Positions 1 to 9,608 of a stretch of DNA of 64,000 bases are shown here, piece after piece. Made by a program: the position numbers and the translations under genes. Origin of the DNA: QZKY01 sp963666295. Lineage in GTDB: Bacteria; Pseudomonadota; Gammaproteobacteria; Burkholderiales; Burkholderiaceae_D. The notes under the pieces were generated by a model, which was given only the letters and a program-made list of their open reading frames with translations, was not told where the DNA came from and searched no databases. The stretch is taken from the NCBI GenBank assembly GCA_963666295.1, contig OY762707.1, positions 1,736,001 to 1,800,000 on the forward strand. Direction: 5' to 3'. Each line of letters begins with the position of its first letter. Positions within the stretch are counted from its first letter, which is position 1.

Positions 1-1461
1 ATGCATACCAAAACCATTAAAGAACTTTCGACGATGCTGCAGGCCAAACAGGTTTCGGCGACGGAGTTGGCAAAACTGTTTCTTTCTCGTATTCAGCAGA
101 GCGATCTGAATGCTTTTCTGCATGTGGACGAAGGCCTGACCTTGCTGCAGGCTCAGGCGGCTGATGCGCGTCTTTCGAAGGGAGAGGCTACAGCGCTGAC
201 GGGCGTCCCAATTGCGCACAAGGACATTTTCGTGACCCGCGACTGGCGCTCGACAGCCGGCTCAAAGATGCTGGAAAACTACGTTAGCCCCTTTGATGCG
301 ACGGTGGTGGAAAAAGCGATAGCGGCAGGAGCGGTTAACCTGGGCAAGCTGAATTGCGACGAGTTTGCGATGGGTTCAGCCAACGAAAATTCCTATTTTG
401 GGCCGGTGAAAAATCCGTGGGACAAACAGGCTGTCCCAGGCGGTTCTTCCGGCGGTTCAGCCGCTGCGATTGCTGCGCGCCTGACACCGGCGACGACAGC
501 GACGGATACGGGTGGCTCGATTCGACAGCCTGCGGCGTTTTGCGGGGTGACAGGGTTAAAACCGACTTATGGGCGCGTGTCGCGTTACGGCATGATTGCT
601 TACGCCTCTTCGCTGGATCAGGGTGGACCGATTGCAAAAACGGCGGAGGATTGTGCGCTGTTGCTGAACATGATGGCGGGCTTTGATGTGCGAGACTCGA
701 CCAGCGTTGAGCGTGCAGAGGAAAATTTTACGCAGAATTTGAATGCGCCGTTGCAAGGCGTACGCATCGGCGTGCCGAAAGAATACTTTGGTGAAGGCTT
801 GGCGAGCGATGTTGAACAGTCGGTGCGCAGCGCACTGGCTGAATATGAAAAGCTGGGCGCGGTGCTGGTGGATATTTCACTGCCGAATACCTCGCTTTCG
901 ATTCCGGCTTATTACGTGATTGCGCCAGCGGAAGCTTCATCCAACCTGTCGCGTTTTGACGGTGTGCGTTATGGTCATCGCGCTGCAGAATATGCGGATT
1001 TGCAGGATATGTACCGCAAGACCCGCGCCGAAGGTTTTGGCGAAGAAGTGCAGCGCCGCATTTTGATCGGCAGCTATGTGTTGTGCCACGGTTATTACGA
1101 TGCCTACTATTTGCAGGCGCAACGCATTCGCCGCCTGATCGCGCAGGATTATCGGCAGGCATTCGACCAGTGCGACGTCATCATGGGGCCGGTGGCACCC
1201 ACCGTGGCCTGGAATATCGGTGAAAAAGCAGACGATCCGGTTGCCAATTATCTGGCCGATATTTTTACGCTTTCCACCAATCTGGCGGGGTTGCCGGGCA
1301 TGTCGATTCCGTGCGGTTTCGGGCAGGGCGAGTCGAACCAGCACCGTCCGGTAGGACTGCAATTGACCGGCAACTATTTTGATGAAGCGCGACTGCTGAA
1401 CGTGGCGCACCAGTTCCAGCAAGCGACGGATTGGCACTTGCGTGCGCCGTCCGGGGTTTGA
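1..1461 (+). CDS. gatA: Glutamyl/aspartyl-tRNA amidotransferase subunit A
   Basis: Amidase subunit of GatCAB, which converts Glu-tRNA(Gln) and Asp-tRNA(Asn) to the cognate amidated forms in the cytoplasm; GatA releases ammonia from glutamine. The 486-aa protein has the usual length and the amidase signature: Lys74 in IAHKDIF, the glycine/serine stretch GGSSGGSAAA at about 147-156 with the cis-Ser near 150, and the nucleophile Ser173 in DTGGSIRQPA. The ATG is the first base of the window, so its ribosome binding site and any gatC are outside. gatB follows after 14 nt, as in the usual gatCAB operon. Confidence 0.97.
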   Translation: MHTKTIKELSTMLQAKQVSATELAKLFLSRIQQSDLNAFLHVDEGLTLLQAQAADARLSKGEATALTGVPIAHKDIFVTRDWRSTAGSKMLENYVSPFDATVVEKAIAAGAVNLGKLNCDEFAMGSANENSYFGPVKNPWDKQAVPGGSSGGSAAAIAARLTPATTATDTGGSIRQPAAFCGVTGLKPTYGRVSRYGMIAYASSLDQGGPIAKTAEDCALLLNMMAGFDVRDSTSVERAEENFTQNLNAPLQGVRIGVPKEYFGEGLASDVEQSVRSALAEYEKLGAVLVDISLPNTSLSIPAYYVIAPAEASSNLSRFDGVRYGHRAAEYADLQDMYRKTRAEGFGEEVQRRILIGSYVLCHGYYDAYYLQAQRIRRLIAQDYRQAFDQCDVIMGPVAPTVAWNIGEKADDPVANYLADIFTLSTNLAGLPGMSIPCGFGQGESNQHRPVGLQLTGNYFDEARLLNVAHQFQQATDWHLRAPSGV

Positions 1462-1475
1462 GGGGGAGAAAGAAT

Positions 1476-2936
1476 ATGCAATGGGAAGTGGTGATTGGTC
1501 TGGAAACGCATGCGCAGCTTTCAACCAGGTCAAAAATTTTCAGTGGCGCGTCAACGGCGTTCGGCGCGGCACCAAACGAACAAGCTTGCGCGGTTGATCT
1601 GGCGCTGCCGGGCGTGCTGCCGGTGATGAATCGGGCTGCGGTGGAAAAAGCCATACAGTTCGGGTTGGCTGTCGGGGCAAAAATTGCGCCGCAATCAGTT
1701 TTTGCGCGCAAGAATTATTTTTATCCTGATTTGCCCAAGGGATACCAGATCAGCCAATATGAGCAACCCGTTGTTGAGGGTGGCAAGCTCTCGTTCATGC
1801 TGGAAAAGAATGGCAAGCCAGAAAGGCATTCGGTGGCGTTGACGCGCGCGCATCTGGAAGAAGATGCGGGCAAATCCCTGCATGAAGACTATCAGGGTAT
1901 GAGCGGCATTGATCTGAACCGTGCTGGCACACCGTTGCTGGAAATCGTCACCGAACCGGACATGCGCAGTGCCACCGAAGCAGTCGCTTATGCGCGGGCA
2001 CTACACACATTGGTGATGTGGTTGGGGATTTGCGACGGCAATATGCAGGAAGGCTCGTTCCGTTGCGACGCCAATGTGTCGGTGCGCCCCGTCGGACAGG
2101 CAGAATACGGTACGCGTTGCGAGATCAAGAATCTGAATTCGTTCCGATTTCTGGAAGAGGCGATCAACTATGAAGTGCGCCGTCAGATTGAATTGATTGA
2201 AGATGGCGGTCAGGTCGTGCAAGCGACGCGTCTGTATGACCCGGACAATCAAGAAACGCGTGAAATGCGCACGAAGGAAGATGCACAGGATTACCGTTAC
2301 TTCCCGGATCCAGATTTGCCGCCGCTGAAGATCAGCGAGCAGTGGGTGGAGCAGGTAAGGGCCTCGATGCCAGAATTGCCGGATGCGATGCGTGAGCGCA
2401 TGGTGCAGGAATATGGCTTGTCCGATTACGATGCTTCGCTGGTGACGCAGTCCAAGGCGATGGCGACTTATTTCGAAGATCTGGTGAAGGTCACCGGCAA
2501 GGGGCAAGCCAAACAGGCGGCAAACTGGCTGATGGGCGATGTGTCTTCGGCATTGAACAAGGAAGGTCTCGAGATCGAAGCGGCACCGGTCACTGCCGGG
2601 CAATTGGCCGTGCTGCTGGCGCGGATTACCGATGGCACGATTTCAAACAAGATCGCCAAGGAAGTCTTTGGTGCAATGTGGGAGGCCGAATCGAGCGATG
2701 TGAACTATGCTGATACAGTCATCAATGAAAAGGGATTGAAGCAGATTTCTGATTCGGGCGAACTCGAAAAAATCATTGGTGATGTGCTGGCATCTAACCA
2801 GAAATCTGTTGAGGAATTCCGCGCCGGCAAGGAAAAGGCGTTTAACGCACTGATTGGCCAGGTTATGAAGGCAACGCGCGGCAAGGCCAATCCGGCGCAG
2901 GTAAACGAATTATTGCGCAGCAAGCTATCCGGTTAG
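1476..2936 (+). CDS. gatB: Aspartyl/glutamyl-tRNA amidotransferase subunit B
   Basis: tRNA-binding and kinase/transamidase subunit of GatCAB. An in-frame upstream start at 1431 would overlap gatA, but the ATG at 1476 is preferred: AGGGGGA at 1461-1467 lies 8 nt ahead, and MQWEVVIGLETHAQL is the normal family N terminus. The 486-aa product has the N-terminal catalytic domain (to about residue 300) and a C-terminal YqeY-like tRNA-binding tail. It is translationally close to gatA and ends 40 nt before the convergent histidine kinase gene, with no clear hairpin terminator between. Confidence 0.97.
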   Translation: MQWEVVIGLETHAQLSTRSKIFSGASTAFGAAPNEQACAVDLALPGVLPVMNRAAVEKAIQFGLAVGAKIAPQSVFARKNYFYPDLPKGYQISQYEQPVVEGGKLSFMLEKNGKPERHSVALTRAHLEEDAGKSLHEDYQGMSGIDLNRAGTPLLEIVTEPDMRSATEAVAYARALHTLVMWLGICDGNMQEGSFRCDANVSVRPVGQAEYGTRCEIKNLNSFRFLEEAINYEVRRQIELIEDGGQVVQATRLYDPDNQETREMRTKEDAQDYRYFPDPDLPPLKISEQWVEQVRASMPELPDAMRERMVQEYGLSDYDASLVTQSKAMATYFEDLVKVTGKGQAKQAANWLMGDVSSALNKEGLEIEAAPVTAGQLAVLLARITDGTISNKIAKEVFGAMWEAESSDVNYADTVINEKGLKQISDSGELEKIIGDVLASNQKSVEEFRAGKEKAFNALIGQVMKATRGKANPAQVNELLRSKLSG

Positions 2937-2976
2937 AGAAAAGCGGGTTAAACGCGCTGGGTGCGCGTCCGGTGGC

Positions 2977-5574
2977 CTAGGCGTGTCCATCGTTCGGCAA
3001 CGGCAGCGTGACGGTGAGCGTTGTGCCATTGTTGCTGCTGTCAATGTCAAGGGAGCCACCAAGAACGCTCAGGCGTTCGCGGATTCCGAGCAACCCGAAT
3101 GATTTCTGTTCTTGCTTTTGAATGGCCGGCAAGCCGATGCCGTTGTCGGCCACTGTCATTTGCAGTGAGCCTGGTTCATGTTTCAGACTGATTTGAACGT
3201 GGCTTGCCTTGGCATGCTTCAGTACATTGTTGAGCGCTTCCTGCATGATGCGGAACAGAACGGTTGAAATGTTGTCGTCCAACTCCAGACTTTCATCGTT
3301 TGAGGTGAGTTCGCAATGGATGCCACTGCGTCGTTCAAACTCGTTACATTGCCATTCCAGTGCCGCGAAAAGGCCAAGATCCAGCACGGAAGGGCGCAGA
3401 TTGTTGATGATGGTGCGTACGCTTTTCATTGTGGTGTCGATGTGGCCGAGCACGGCATCAACTTCTTTTTGGAGTTGCGAATCTTCTCCATGATTGCGCT
3501 GCAACATTGATACATCAATGCGTAATACGAGCAGATGCTGCCCCAGTTCATCGTGAATTTCGCGCGCAATGCGCTTGCGCTCATTTTCCCGAATTTGATC
3601 CTGGTGAGCTACCAACTCACGTAGCATATTTTGCGACTGTTCAAGTGCCTCCTGGGCTTGCGTACGTTCAACGATTTCAGAGTTCAGACGCTTGTTGGCG
3701 CGCACCAGTTCTGTTGTGCGTTCAAATACGCGGTTTTCCAGTTCATTGCGTGCTTTTCTCAGCGCATTTTCATTGCGCTTCCGGCTCGTGATGTCGTGGA
3801 TAAAGGCGCAGTATTCGATCTCTCCTTGCTGGTTGAGCATGGTGGTCAGTGATACTTCAATTGGGAAGATATGACCATCATTGCGTAAACCACTGATTTC
3901 AAAGCGCGAATGGCGTACCTGGGCATTGTCGCTATCGAGAAATTCGTGGGCGTTTTCTTGATACTGTTCGTGCAGTTGAGGCGGAATGATGGTTGCCATG
4001 AGCCCTTTGCCAATCGCGTCATTCTGCTTCCAGCCAAACATGGTTTCAGCCCTTGAATTCCAGTCGGTGATGTTGCCGTTGCAGTCAATTTGTACGACGG
4101 CATCCATCGCCGTGTCGATGATGACGCGCAGGCGCTGTTTGTTATTGAGCAGGGCTTCTTCTGCAATCTGACGATCCGTGATGTCGTGCAGAATCGTGTA
4201 AATATACGTGTGGTTCTGGTAGGTCAGCCTGTTTACGAAAAGCTCGACATTGCGTATTTCGCCGTTTTTAAGACGGTGTCGCGCCTTGAAAGGTTCATAC
4301 CCATTTTTTTCTGGGTTGTTCAATGCCGCCATTGTTTCAGCGAGTGGCGCAATGTTGATGTCTGCAATGCTCATGCGCCGCAATTCGTCTTGCGTGTAGC
4401 CCCAGAATTGTGCCGCGGCATTATTGGCATCGACGATGTCGCCGGATACAGGGTCAACGAGATAGGAGATGGAAGAGTTATCTTCAAACATCTGGCGATA
4501 ACGCCTTTCTCTTTCAACCAGATCCAGATTGACTCGCCTTGCCAGCGCGACGGCGCGTTGCCTGCCGGTTGCCAATTGCCAGAACAGAAGCGTGACGAGC
4601 AGGGTAACGAAAAGGCCGCCACCCACGATGCCGATGGAACGCTGGTTATGCAGGTAAGAGCCGAAATTGGCTAATGAATGGGAAACGATGGTCCATTCGC
4701 GTCCGGCAAGCGTGATCGTTTTTTTTGTATAAAAATGCGCCTCGGTTACTTCTTTTGATTGCACATCGTGGTCATGTGAGCCGTAAAGCTGGTTTTCGCT
4801 GGAGGTTTCGGTGCCATCGAAAATATGGAAGCCCAAATTGTCGCTGAGGTGGTTTAGCTTATCCCCCAGAATGCCGTGCATCATCTCTTGCATGCGGAAG
4901 CCGATGAACACCCAGCCAATGAGATTTTCACGGCGACTGGCGAGTGTTGCGCGCGCTTTCCCGCGTTGGTATACCGGCGCGAACATAACCAGGCCAGCAA
5001 TTTTTTGGTCATCAATAACCAGGTTAAGCTTGCGTGTCAGCGTGATTTCGTTTTTATCGCGCGCACGCTCCATGGCTTCACGGCGCGCTTTGTCCGAATA
5101 CATGTCGTAACCAAAGACGTTCAGGTTGGCGCCCGATGCGGGTTCAAGATACGTCACGATGGCATACTGATTGCGCTCGCCCTTCGGCCAAACATTGTAT
5201 TTCGGAGAAATATCTTTTTGCGTTTTTTGTTTCAGAGCGGCTTTCTGTGATGCCGAAACGAGTAAATTCAGACCAATTCCCCGAATGCCAGGGTAATTTT
5301 TCTCTATTTGCAGTGAGTCGATGTAGGTGTGGAACTCCTGCCTGGTCAGTAGCGAGGAGGCATTCAAGACGCCCGCAGTGCCACGCAAAATTTGTTCGGA
5401 GTGCCTGACACGATTTTCAATCTTGTCAATGATCAATTGCACGCAGGATTCAAACTCTTCGTGCAGTAATTTTTGAGAGTCAACACGCGCCAGCTCCCAG
5501 ATCAGAAAGGTTAGCCCCAATCCAAAGACTAGAGCAATCCACGGTAGCACTCTGGGATTTTCAAACCGGTTCAT
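2977..5574 (-). CDS. CHASE-PAS-PAS sensor histidine kinase, NarL-type
   Basis: Inner-membrane sensor kinase of 865 aa. Visible order: TM1 at about 10-28; a periplasmic CHASE-type ligand domain at about 40-300; TM2 at about 312-332; two PAS domains (about 350-470 and 480-600); a coiled-coil linker; a HisKA_3 dimerisation helix with the phospho-acceptor His674 in REIHDELGQ; and a C-terminal HATPase domain with DNGIGLP and GLLGIRERL boxes. This layout belongs to the NarX/DesK class, whose partners are LuxR/NarL-type response regulators. No such regulator is encoded nearby, so it is an orphan within this window. CHASE ligands are often small or adenine-like molecules; the ligand here is unknown. 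Confidence 0.9.
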   Translation of the reverse strand: MNRFENPRVLPWIALVFGLGLTFLIWELARVDSQKLLHEEFESCVQLIIDKIENRVRHSEQILRGTAGVLNASSLLTRQEFHTYIDSLQIEKNYPGIRGIGLNLLVSASQKAALKQKTQKDISPKYNVWPKGERNQYAIVTYLEPASGANLNVFGYDMYSDKARREAMERARDKNEITLTRKLNLVIDDQKIAGLVMFAPVYQRGKARATLASRRENLIGWVFIGFRMQEMMHGILGDKLNHLSDNLGFHIFDGTETSSENQLYGSHDHDVQSKEVTEAHFYTKKTITLAGREWTIVSHSLANFGSYLHNQRSIGIVGGGLFVTLLVTLLFWQLATGRQRAVALARRVNLDLVERERRYRQMFEDNSSISYLVDPVSGDIVDANNAAAQFWGYTQDELRRMSIADINIAPLAETMAALNNPEKNGYEPFKARHRLKNGEIRNVELFVNRLTYQNHTYIYTILHDITDRQIAEEALLNNKQRLRVIIDTAMDAVVQIDCNGNITDWNSRAETMFGWKQNDAIGKGLMATIIPPQLHEQYQENAHEFLDSDNAQVRHSRFEISGLRNDGHIFPIEVSLTTMLNQQGEIEYCAFIHDITSRKRNENALRKARNELENRVFERTTELVRANKRLNSEIVERTQAQEALEQSQNMLRELVAHQDQIRENERKRIAREIHDELGQHLLVLRIDVSMLQRNHGEDSQLQKEVDAVLGHIDTTMKSVRTIINNLRPSVLDLGLFAALEWQCNEFERRSGIHCELTSNDESLELDDNISTVLFRIMQEALNNVLKHAKASHVQISLKHEPGSLQMTVADNGIGLPAIQKQEQKSFGLLGIRERLSVLGGSLDIDSSNNGTTLTVTLPLPNDGHA

Positions 5575-5741
5575 GCGGAATGTGCTGGGTTATCGTTATG
5601 TGGTGTCTTGTTGTACGATACTTTTGTTGTTTCCTGGGAAAGAATACAGGAATTCAGGAGCGCGGCAAACTACTCTCAGGTCCTTAAATCAATCAGCTAG
5701 GTGCCGATTGCCGCCATGAGTAGCACTCAAACCGGTTTTAT

Positions 5742-6338
5742 TCATGCCTTGATAAAGTGCTGGCGGTAATAGCGCAGCTCTTCGATCGATTCCATAATGT
5801 CTGCCAGTGCCGTATGTTTCTGGTGTTTTTTGAAGCCATTGACGATATCTGGCTTCCAGCGACGACATAGTTCCTTCAGGGTGGAAACATCGATGTTTCT
5901 GTAATGAAAATAGGCTTCCAGATTGGGCATGCTACGTACCATGAAGCGCCGGTCCTGATGGATCGTGTTGCCGCACATCGGCGATTTGCCCTTTTTTACA
6001 TAAGGTTTCAAGAACGCGATCAGTTCTTGTTCCGCTTGTGCTTCGGTGACAGTGGATGCCTTGACGCGATCTGTCAGCCCGGAGCGGCTGTGCGTTCCTT
6101 TGTTCCAGGCATCCATACCATCCAGTACTTCGTTGGGTTGGTGAATGGCGAATACAGGGCCTTCTGCCAGTACATTCAGTTCGGCGTCCGTAACCACGAT
6201 GGCAATCTCAATGATCTTGTCATTGTCAGGATCAAGCCCGGTCATTTCCATGTCCACCCAGATCAGGTTGAACTCATTCGGCCGCGTCTTGTCAGGCTGG
6301 GCTGTTTCTGATGTTGGGGGTGTGGGTGCTTGTGTCAT
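5742..6338 (-). CDS. orn: Oligoribonuclease
   Basis: Essential 3'-5' exonuclease that degrades 2-5 nt RNAs and linear pGpG, the product of c-di-GMP hydrolysis. That is relevant here given the many EAL proteins in the window. The 198-aa protein shows all DEDDh residues: Asp29 and Glu31 in WVDMEMTG, Asp129 in HQDRRFM, His175 and Asp180 in KHTALADI. An N-terminal extension of about 20 residues rich in Thr and Pro precedes the usual start of the family. It is divergent from the M48 protease gene, with 47 nt between the starts. Confidence 0.96.
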   Translation of the reverse strand: MTQAPTPPTSETAQPDKTRPNEFNLIWVDMEMTGLDPDNDKIIEIAIVVTDAELNVLAEGPVFAIHQPNEVLDGMDAWNKGTHSRSGLTDRVKASTVTEAQAEQELIAFLKPYVKKGKSPMCGNTIHQDRRFMVRSMPNLEAYFHYRNIDVSTLKELCRRWKPDIVNGFKKHQKHTALADIMESIEELRYYRQHFIKA

Positions 6339-6385
6339 AATTCTTTACCGTACTTCGACAATAGGTCATTTTCTCACAGGGATAC

Positions 6386-7645
6386 ATGTCTCCAAGCGTA
6401 TTTTCAATCGTTTTTGTCATTTTTCTTGCTGCCAGCCTGTGCATACGTTTCTGGCTGGGGTTTCGCCATATTCGCCATGTTCAGGCGAACCGGGATGCCG
6501 TCCCGGAACAATTCGCCGAAAAAGTGTCGCTGGCGGCGCACCACAAAGCGGCGGATTATACGATTGCCAAGACGCGCCTGAGCTTGTTTATGCAATTCGT
6601 CAACGTGGCAGTGTTGCTTGGATTTACCTTTCTGGGCGGTTTGCAGGCACTTCACACGTTTCTGTCTGGTTTTATAACAGGCGGCATGTGGCTGCAGTTG
6701 GGCTTGCTGCTTGCGTTTTCGGCCATTTCCACTTTGATTGATGTGCCGCTTGATTACTATCGCCAGTTTGTGCTGGAAGCGGCTTTCGGGTTCAATCGGA
6801 TGACGAAACAGCTCTTCTTCATGGATCAATTCAAGGGCGCGTTGCTTGGAATGTGCATCGGACTGCCACTGGCCTGGGTTGTTTTGAGCCTGATGGACAA
6901 GGCCGGGGAGTGGTGGTGGGCTTATGCGTGGGCATTTTTGTGTGCTTTTCAGTTCCTGATGGTGGTGCTGTACCCGACTGTGATCGCGCCCCTGTTCAAC
7001 AAATTTTCGCCACTGGAAGACGAGGCGTTGCACAAGCGGATTGAGGGCTTGATGCAGCGTACCGGTTTTGCCTCGAAGGGCTTGTTTGTGATGGATGGGT
7101 CCAAGCGCAGTTCTCATGGCAATGCTTATTTCTCCGGTTTTGGTGCTGCCAAGCGGATTGTTTTTTTTGACACCCTGCTGGCGACGTTGTCTCCGCCGGA
7201 AATTGAAGCGGTGCTGGCGCACGAACTGGGTCATTTCAAGTTGAAACACATCGTCAGGCGCATGGTGCTGATGTTTGTCTTGTCGTTCGGCTTGTTAGCC
7301 TTGCTAGGCTATCTCAAGGGCCAGACGTGGTTTTATGCCGGACTGGGGGTTCACGCAGCGGCAGCGATGTCGAGCGATGCGATGGCTTTGTTGCTTTTCA
7401 TGCTGACGCTGCCGGTATTTACATTTTTCCTGTCGCCCGTGATGGCGTATAGTTCTCGCAAGCACGAATACGAAGCTGATGCTTTTGCGGTACGGTATAG
7501 CAATGCATCCGACATGGTTTCTGCACTGGTCAAAATGTACGAAGATAATGCGGCTACGCTGACGCCGGATCCTTTGCATTCGGCGTTTTACGACTCACAT
7601 CCGCCCGCCAGCTTGCGGGTGGGGAAATTGTTATCTGCCCAATGA
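6386..7645 (+). CDS. M48 family (Ste24-like) membrane metallopeptidase
   Basis: Integral-membrane zinc protease of the CAAX-protease-1/HtpX-like M48 family. The 419-aa protein has several hydrophobic segments (about 5-22, 68-90, 98-118, 150-170, 180-200, 290-310, 330-352). Its zinc site is HELGH at 279-283, with the third ligand region EYEADAFA at 361-368. A role in membrane protein quality control is likely; bacteria lack farnesylated CAAX substrates, so the substrate is unknown. Its stop overlaps the start of rsgA (ATGA at 7642-7645), so the two are translationally coupled. Confidence 0.92.
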   Translation: MSPSVFSIVFVIFLAASLCIRFWLGFRHIRHVQANRDAVPEQFAEKVSLAAHHKAADYTIAKTRLSLFMQFVNVAVLLGFTFLGGLQALHTFLSGFITGGMWLQLGLLLAFSAISTLIDVPLDYYRQFVLEAAFGFNRMTKQLFFMDQFKGALLGMCIGLPLAWVVLSLMDKAGEWWWAYAWAFLCAFQFLMVVLYPTVIAPLFNKFSPLEDEALHKRIEGLMQRTGFASKGLFVMDGSKRSSHGNAYFSGFGAAKRIVFFDTLLATLSPPEIEAVLAHELGHFKLKHIVRRMVLMFVLSFGLLALLGYLKGQTWFYAGLGVHAAAAMSSDAMALLLFMLTLPVFTFFLSPVMAYSSRKHEYEADAFAVRYSNASDMVSALVKMYEDNAATLTPDPLHSAFYDSHPPASLRVGKLLSAQ

Positions 7646-8532
7646 AAGAGTATTCCCCAACGGTTATCGCGGCACATGGTCGCCACTACGTCGTACAGGT
7701 GGGCGAGGAGCGCCTGCATTGCGTGACGCGCGGCAAGAAAAGCGATGTCGCAGTCGGCGATCATGTGCAGATCAAGACCACTTCGCACGAACAAGGCGTG
7801 ATTGAGGCGATTGACGAGCGTAGCACACTCTTGTTTCGCTCCGATCAGTACAAATCCAAGCTGCTGGCCGCGAACGTGACGCAGTTGTTTATTGTGGTTG
7901 CCACAGAACCGGGCTTTGCGGACGACCTGATTTCGCGCGCGCTGATAGCGGCGGAAGCGGCCGGAGTTGAGGCGCGCCTCATTCTGAACAAGACGGATGT
8001 GACGGACCTGCTGCCCAGGGCGCGCGAGCGCTTGCAACTCTATGCTGCGCTTGGTTATCCGGTACATGAAGTATCGGCAGAAGAAGCGCCGGAGGTCACC
8101 TGTGCGACGTTGGTGCCGCTGATGAAGGGGCAGACATCAATTCTGATCGGCCAGTCTGGCATGGGAAAATCCACCATCATCAACTTGCTGGTGCCGGGCG
8201 CGGACATTGCGACACGTGAAATTTCTGCTGCGCTCAATTCGGGCAAGCACACGACCACGTTTACGCGTCTGTATGCGATGGACGAGAATTCGGCGGTGAT
8301 TGATTCGCCGGGATTTCAGGAGTTTGGGCTGTATCACTTAACGGAAGGCATGCTGGAGCGCGCGTTTCGGGAGTTTGCGCCTTATCTCGGGAAATGTCGC
8401 TTTGCTAACTGTCGTCATCTGGTCGAGCCAGGGTGCGCCATTCTGGATGCGGTGGATGCGGGCGATATTGCGCCGATGCGTCATGAATTGTATGCGCAGC
8501 TGGTGCATGAGTCATCGCAAACGCTGTATTGA
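7642..8532 (+). CDS. rsgA: Small ribosomal subunit biogenesis GTPase RsgA
   Basis: Circularly permuted GTPase that checks 30S subunit maturation and helps release RbfA. The 296-aa sequence shows an N-terminal OB fold, then the permuted motif order: G4 NKTD at 116-119, P-loop GQSGMGKS at 170-177, G3 DSPG at 221-224. A C-terminal zinc knuckle uses Cys252, Cys257, His259 and Cys265. The start ATG overlaps the preceding stop in an ATGA arrangement. Confidence 0.96.
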   Translation: MKEYSPTVIAAHGRHYVVQVGEERLHCVTRGKKSDVAVGDHVQIKTTSHEQGVIEAIDERSTLLFRSDQYKSKLLAANVTQLFIVVATEPGFADDLISRALIAAEAAGVEARLILNKTDVTDLLPRARERLQLYAALGYPVHEVSAEEAPEVTCATLVPLMKGQTSILIGQSGMGKSTIINLLVPGADIATREISAALNSGKHTTTFTRLYAMDENSAVIDSPGFQEFGLYHLTEGMLERAFREFAPYLGKCRFANCRHLVEPGCAILDAVDAGDIAPMRHELYAQLVHESSQTLY

Positions 8533-8563
8533 GGTTGACGATGCCGTTTCCCAGTTTTAACGG

Positions 8564-8604
8564 TAAGTGATTGTTTGTTAAATGATCGTTTAATCACTTA
8601 TAAT
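8564..8604 (+). promoter_or_regulatory. argF promoter with overlapping inverted repeat
   Basis: A sigma70-like promoter is visible: TTGTTA at 8575-8580, an 18-nt spacer and a perfect TATAAT at 8599-8604. A 9-bp inverted repeat, TAAGTGATT (8564-8572) and AATCACTTA (8592-8600), spans the -35 and runs into the -10. A nested near-palindrome lies at 8578-8593. The placement suits a repressor operator, but the sequence is not an obvious ArgR box. Confidence 0.55.
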
Positions 8605-8656
8605 CAAACGCTCACTCATTCCGGCGGCGGGCGCCAGCCTGGCCGCTGTTTTATTT

Positions 8657-9568
8657 ATGGCGATTAAACATTTTTTACAACTGACTGACTTTAGGCTTGA
8701 TGAGTTCGAGTACGTGATCGAACGCGCACACGCTATCAAGCGCATGTTCAAAAACTACGAAACCTACCATCCGCTGGTTGATCGAACGCTGGTGATGGTT
8801 TTCGAAAAGAGTTCAACCCGTACCCGGCTTTCTTTCGAAGCGGGCATGCAGCAGCTTGGCGGTAACGCCATCTATCTGAATACGCAGGATAGCCAGCTTG
8901 GTCGCGGCGAGCCGATAGAAGATGCCGCGCAAGTGATGTCGCGCATGTCGGATATGGTCATGATCCGCACTTTCGGACAGGAAATTATTGAGCGCTTTGC
9001 AAAATATTCGCGTGTGCCGGTCATCAACGGACTGACCAATGAGCACCATCCCTGTCAGGTGCTGGCAGACGTGTTTACGGTTATCGAGCATCGCGGTTCA
9101 ATCAAGGGCAAGACGGTGGCTTGGGTGGGCGATGCCAACAACATGCTGTACTCGTGGCTGCAGGCAGCGCAAATTTTTGACTTCCACCTCAACGTCTCCA
9201 CGCCCAAAGGCTATGAAATTGATATGGCGCTGGTGTCGGAAGGCAATACCAGTTTCACGCGCTTTGACAATCCGTCTGACGCCTGCGTGGACGCTCACGT
9301 CGTGACGACGGATGTCTGGACCAGCATGGGCTTTGAGGCCGAAAATGAAGCGCGTCTGAAAGCCTTTGAAGGCTGGATTGTGGATGCCGACAAGATGAAA
9401 CGCGCGGCATCGGATGCCGTTTTCCTGCATTGTCTGCCCGCGCATCGCGGCGAAGAAGTGGCGGCCGACGTGATTGACGGTCCGCAATCGCTGGTTTGGG
9501 ATGAGGCGGAAAATCGTTTGCACGTCCAAAAGGCGCTGATGGAATACCTGTTGTTGGGACGCGTCTGA
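8657..9568 (+). CDS. argF: Ornithine carbamoyltransferase (anabolic)
   Basis: Makes citrulline from ornithine and carbamoyl phosphate in arginine biosynthesis. The 303-aa length is standard. The carbamoyl-phosphate loop SSTRTR is at 52-57, HPCQ at 131-134 and the ornithine-binding HCLPAHR at 258-264. argG follows after 40 nt, so argF and argG form a two-gene unit making argininosuccinate. A GC-rich leader with a short hairpin lies between the promoter and the start. Confidence 0.97.
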   Translation: MAIKHFLQLTDFRLDEFEYVIERAHAIKRMFKNYETYHPLVDRTLVMVFEKSSTRTRLSFEAGMQQLGGNAIYLNTQDSQLGRGEPIEDAAQVMSRMSDMVMIRTFGQEIIERFAKYSRVPVINGLTNEHHPCQVLADVFTVIEHRGSIKGKTVAWVGDANNMLYSWLQAAQIFDFHLNVSTPKGYEIDMALVSEGNTSFTRFDNPSDACVDAHVVTTDVWTSMGFEAENEARLKAFEGWIVDADKMKRAASDAVFLHCLPAHRGEEVAADVIDGPQSLVWDEAENRLHVQKALMEYLLLGRV

Positions 9569-9608
9569 CCGGCGCGCCCAGAATACCTATTTGAAAGAAC
9601 GAATCACC

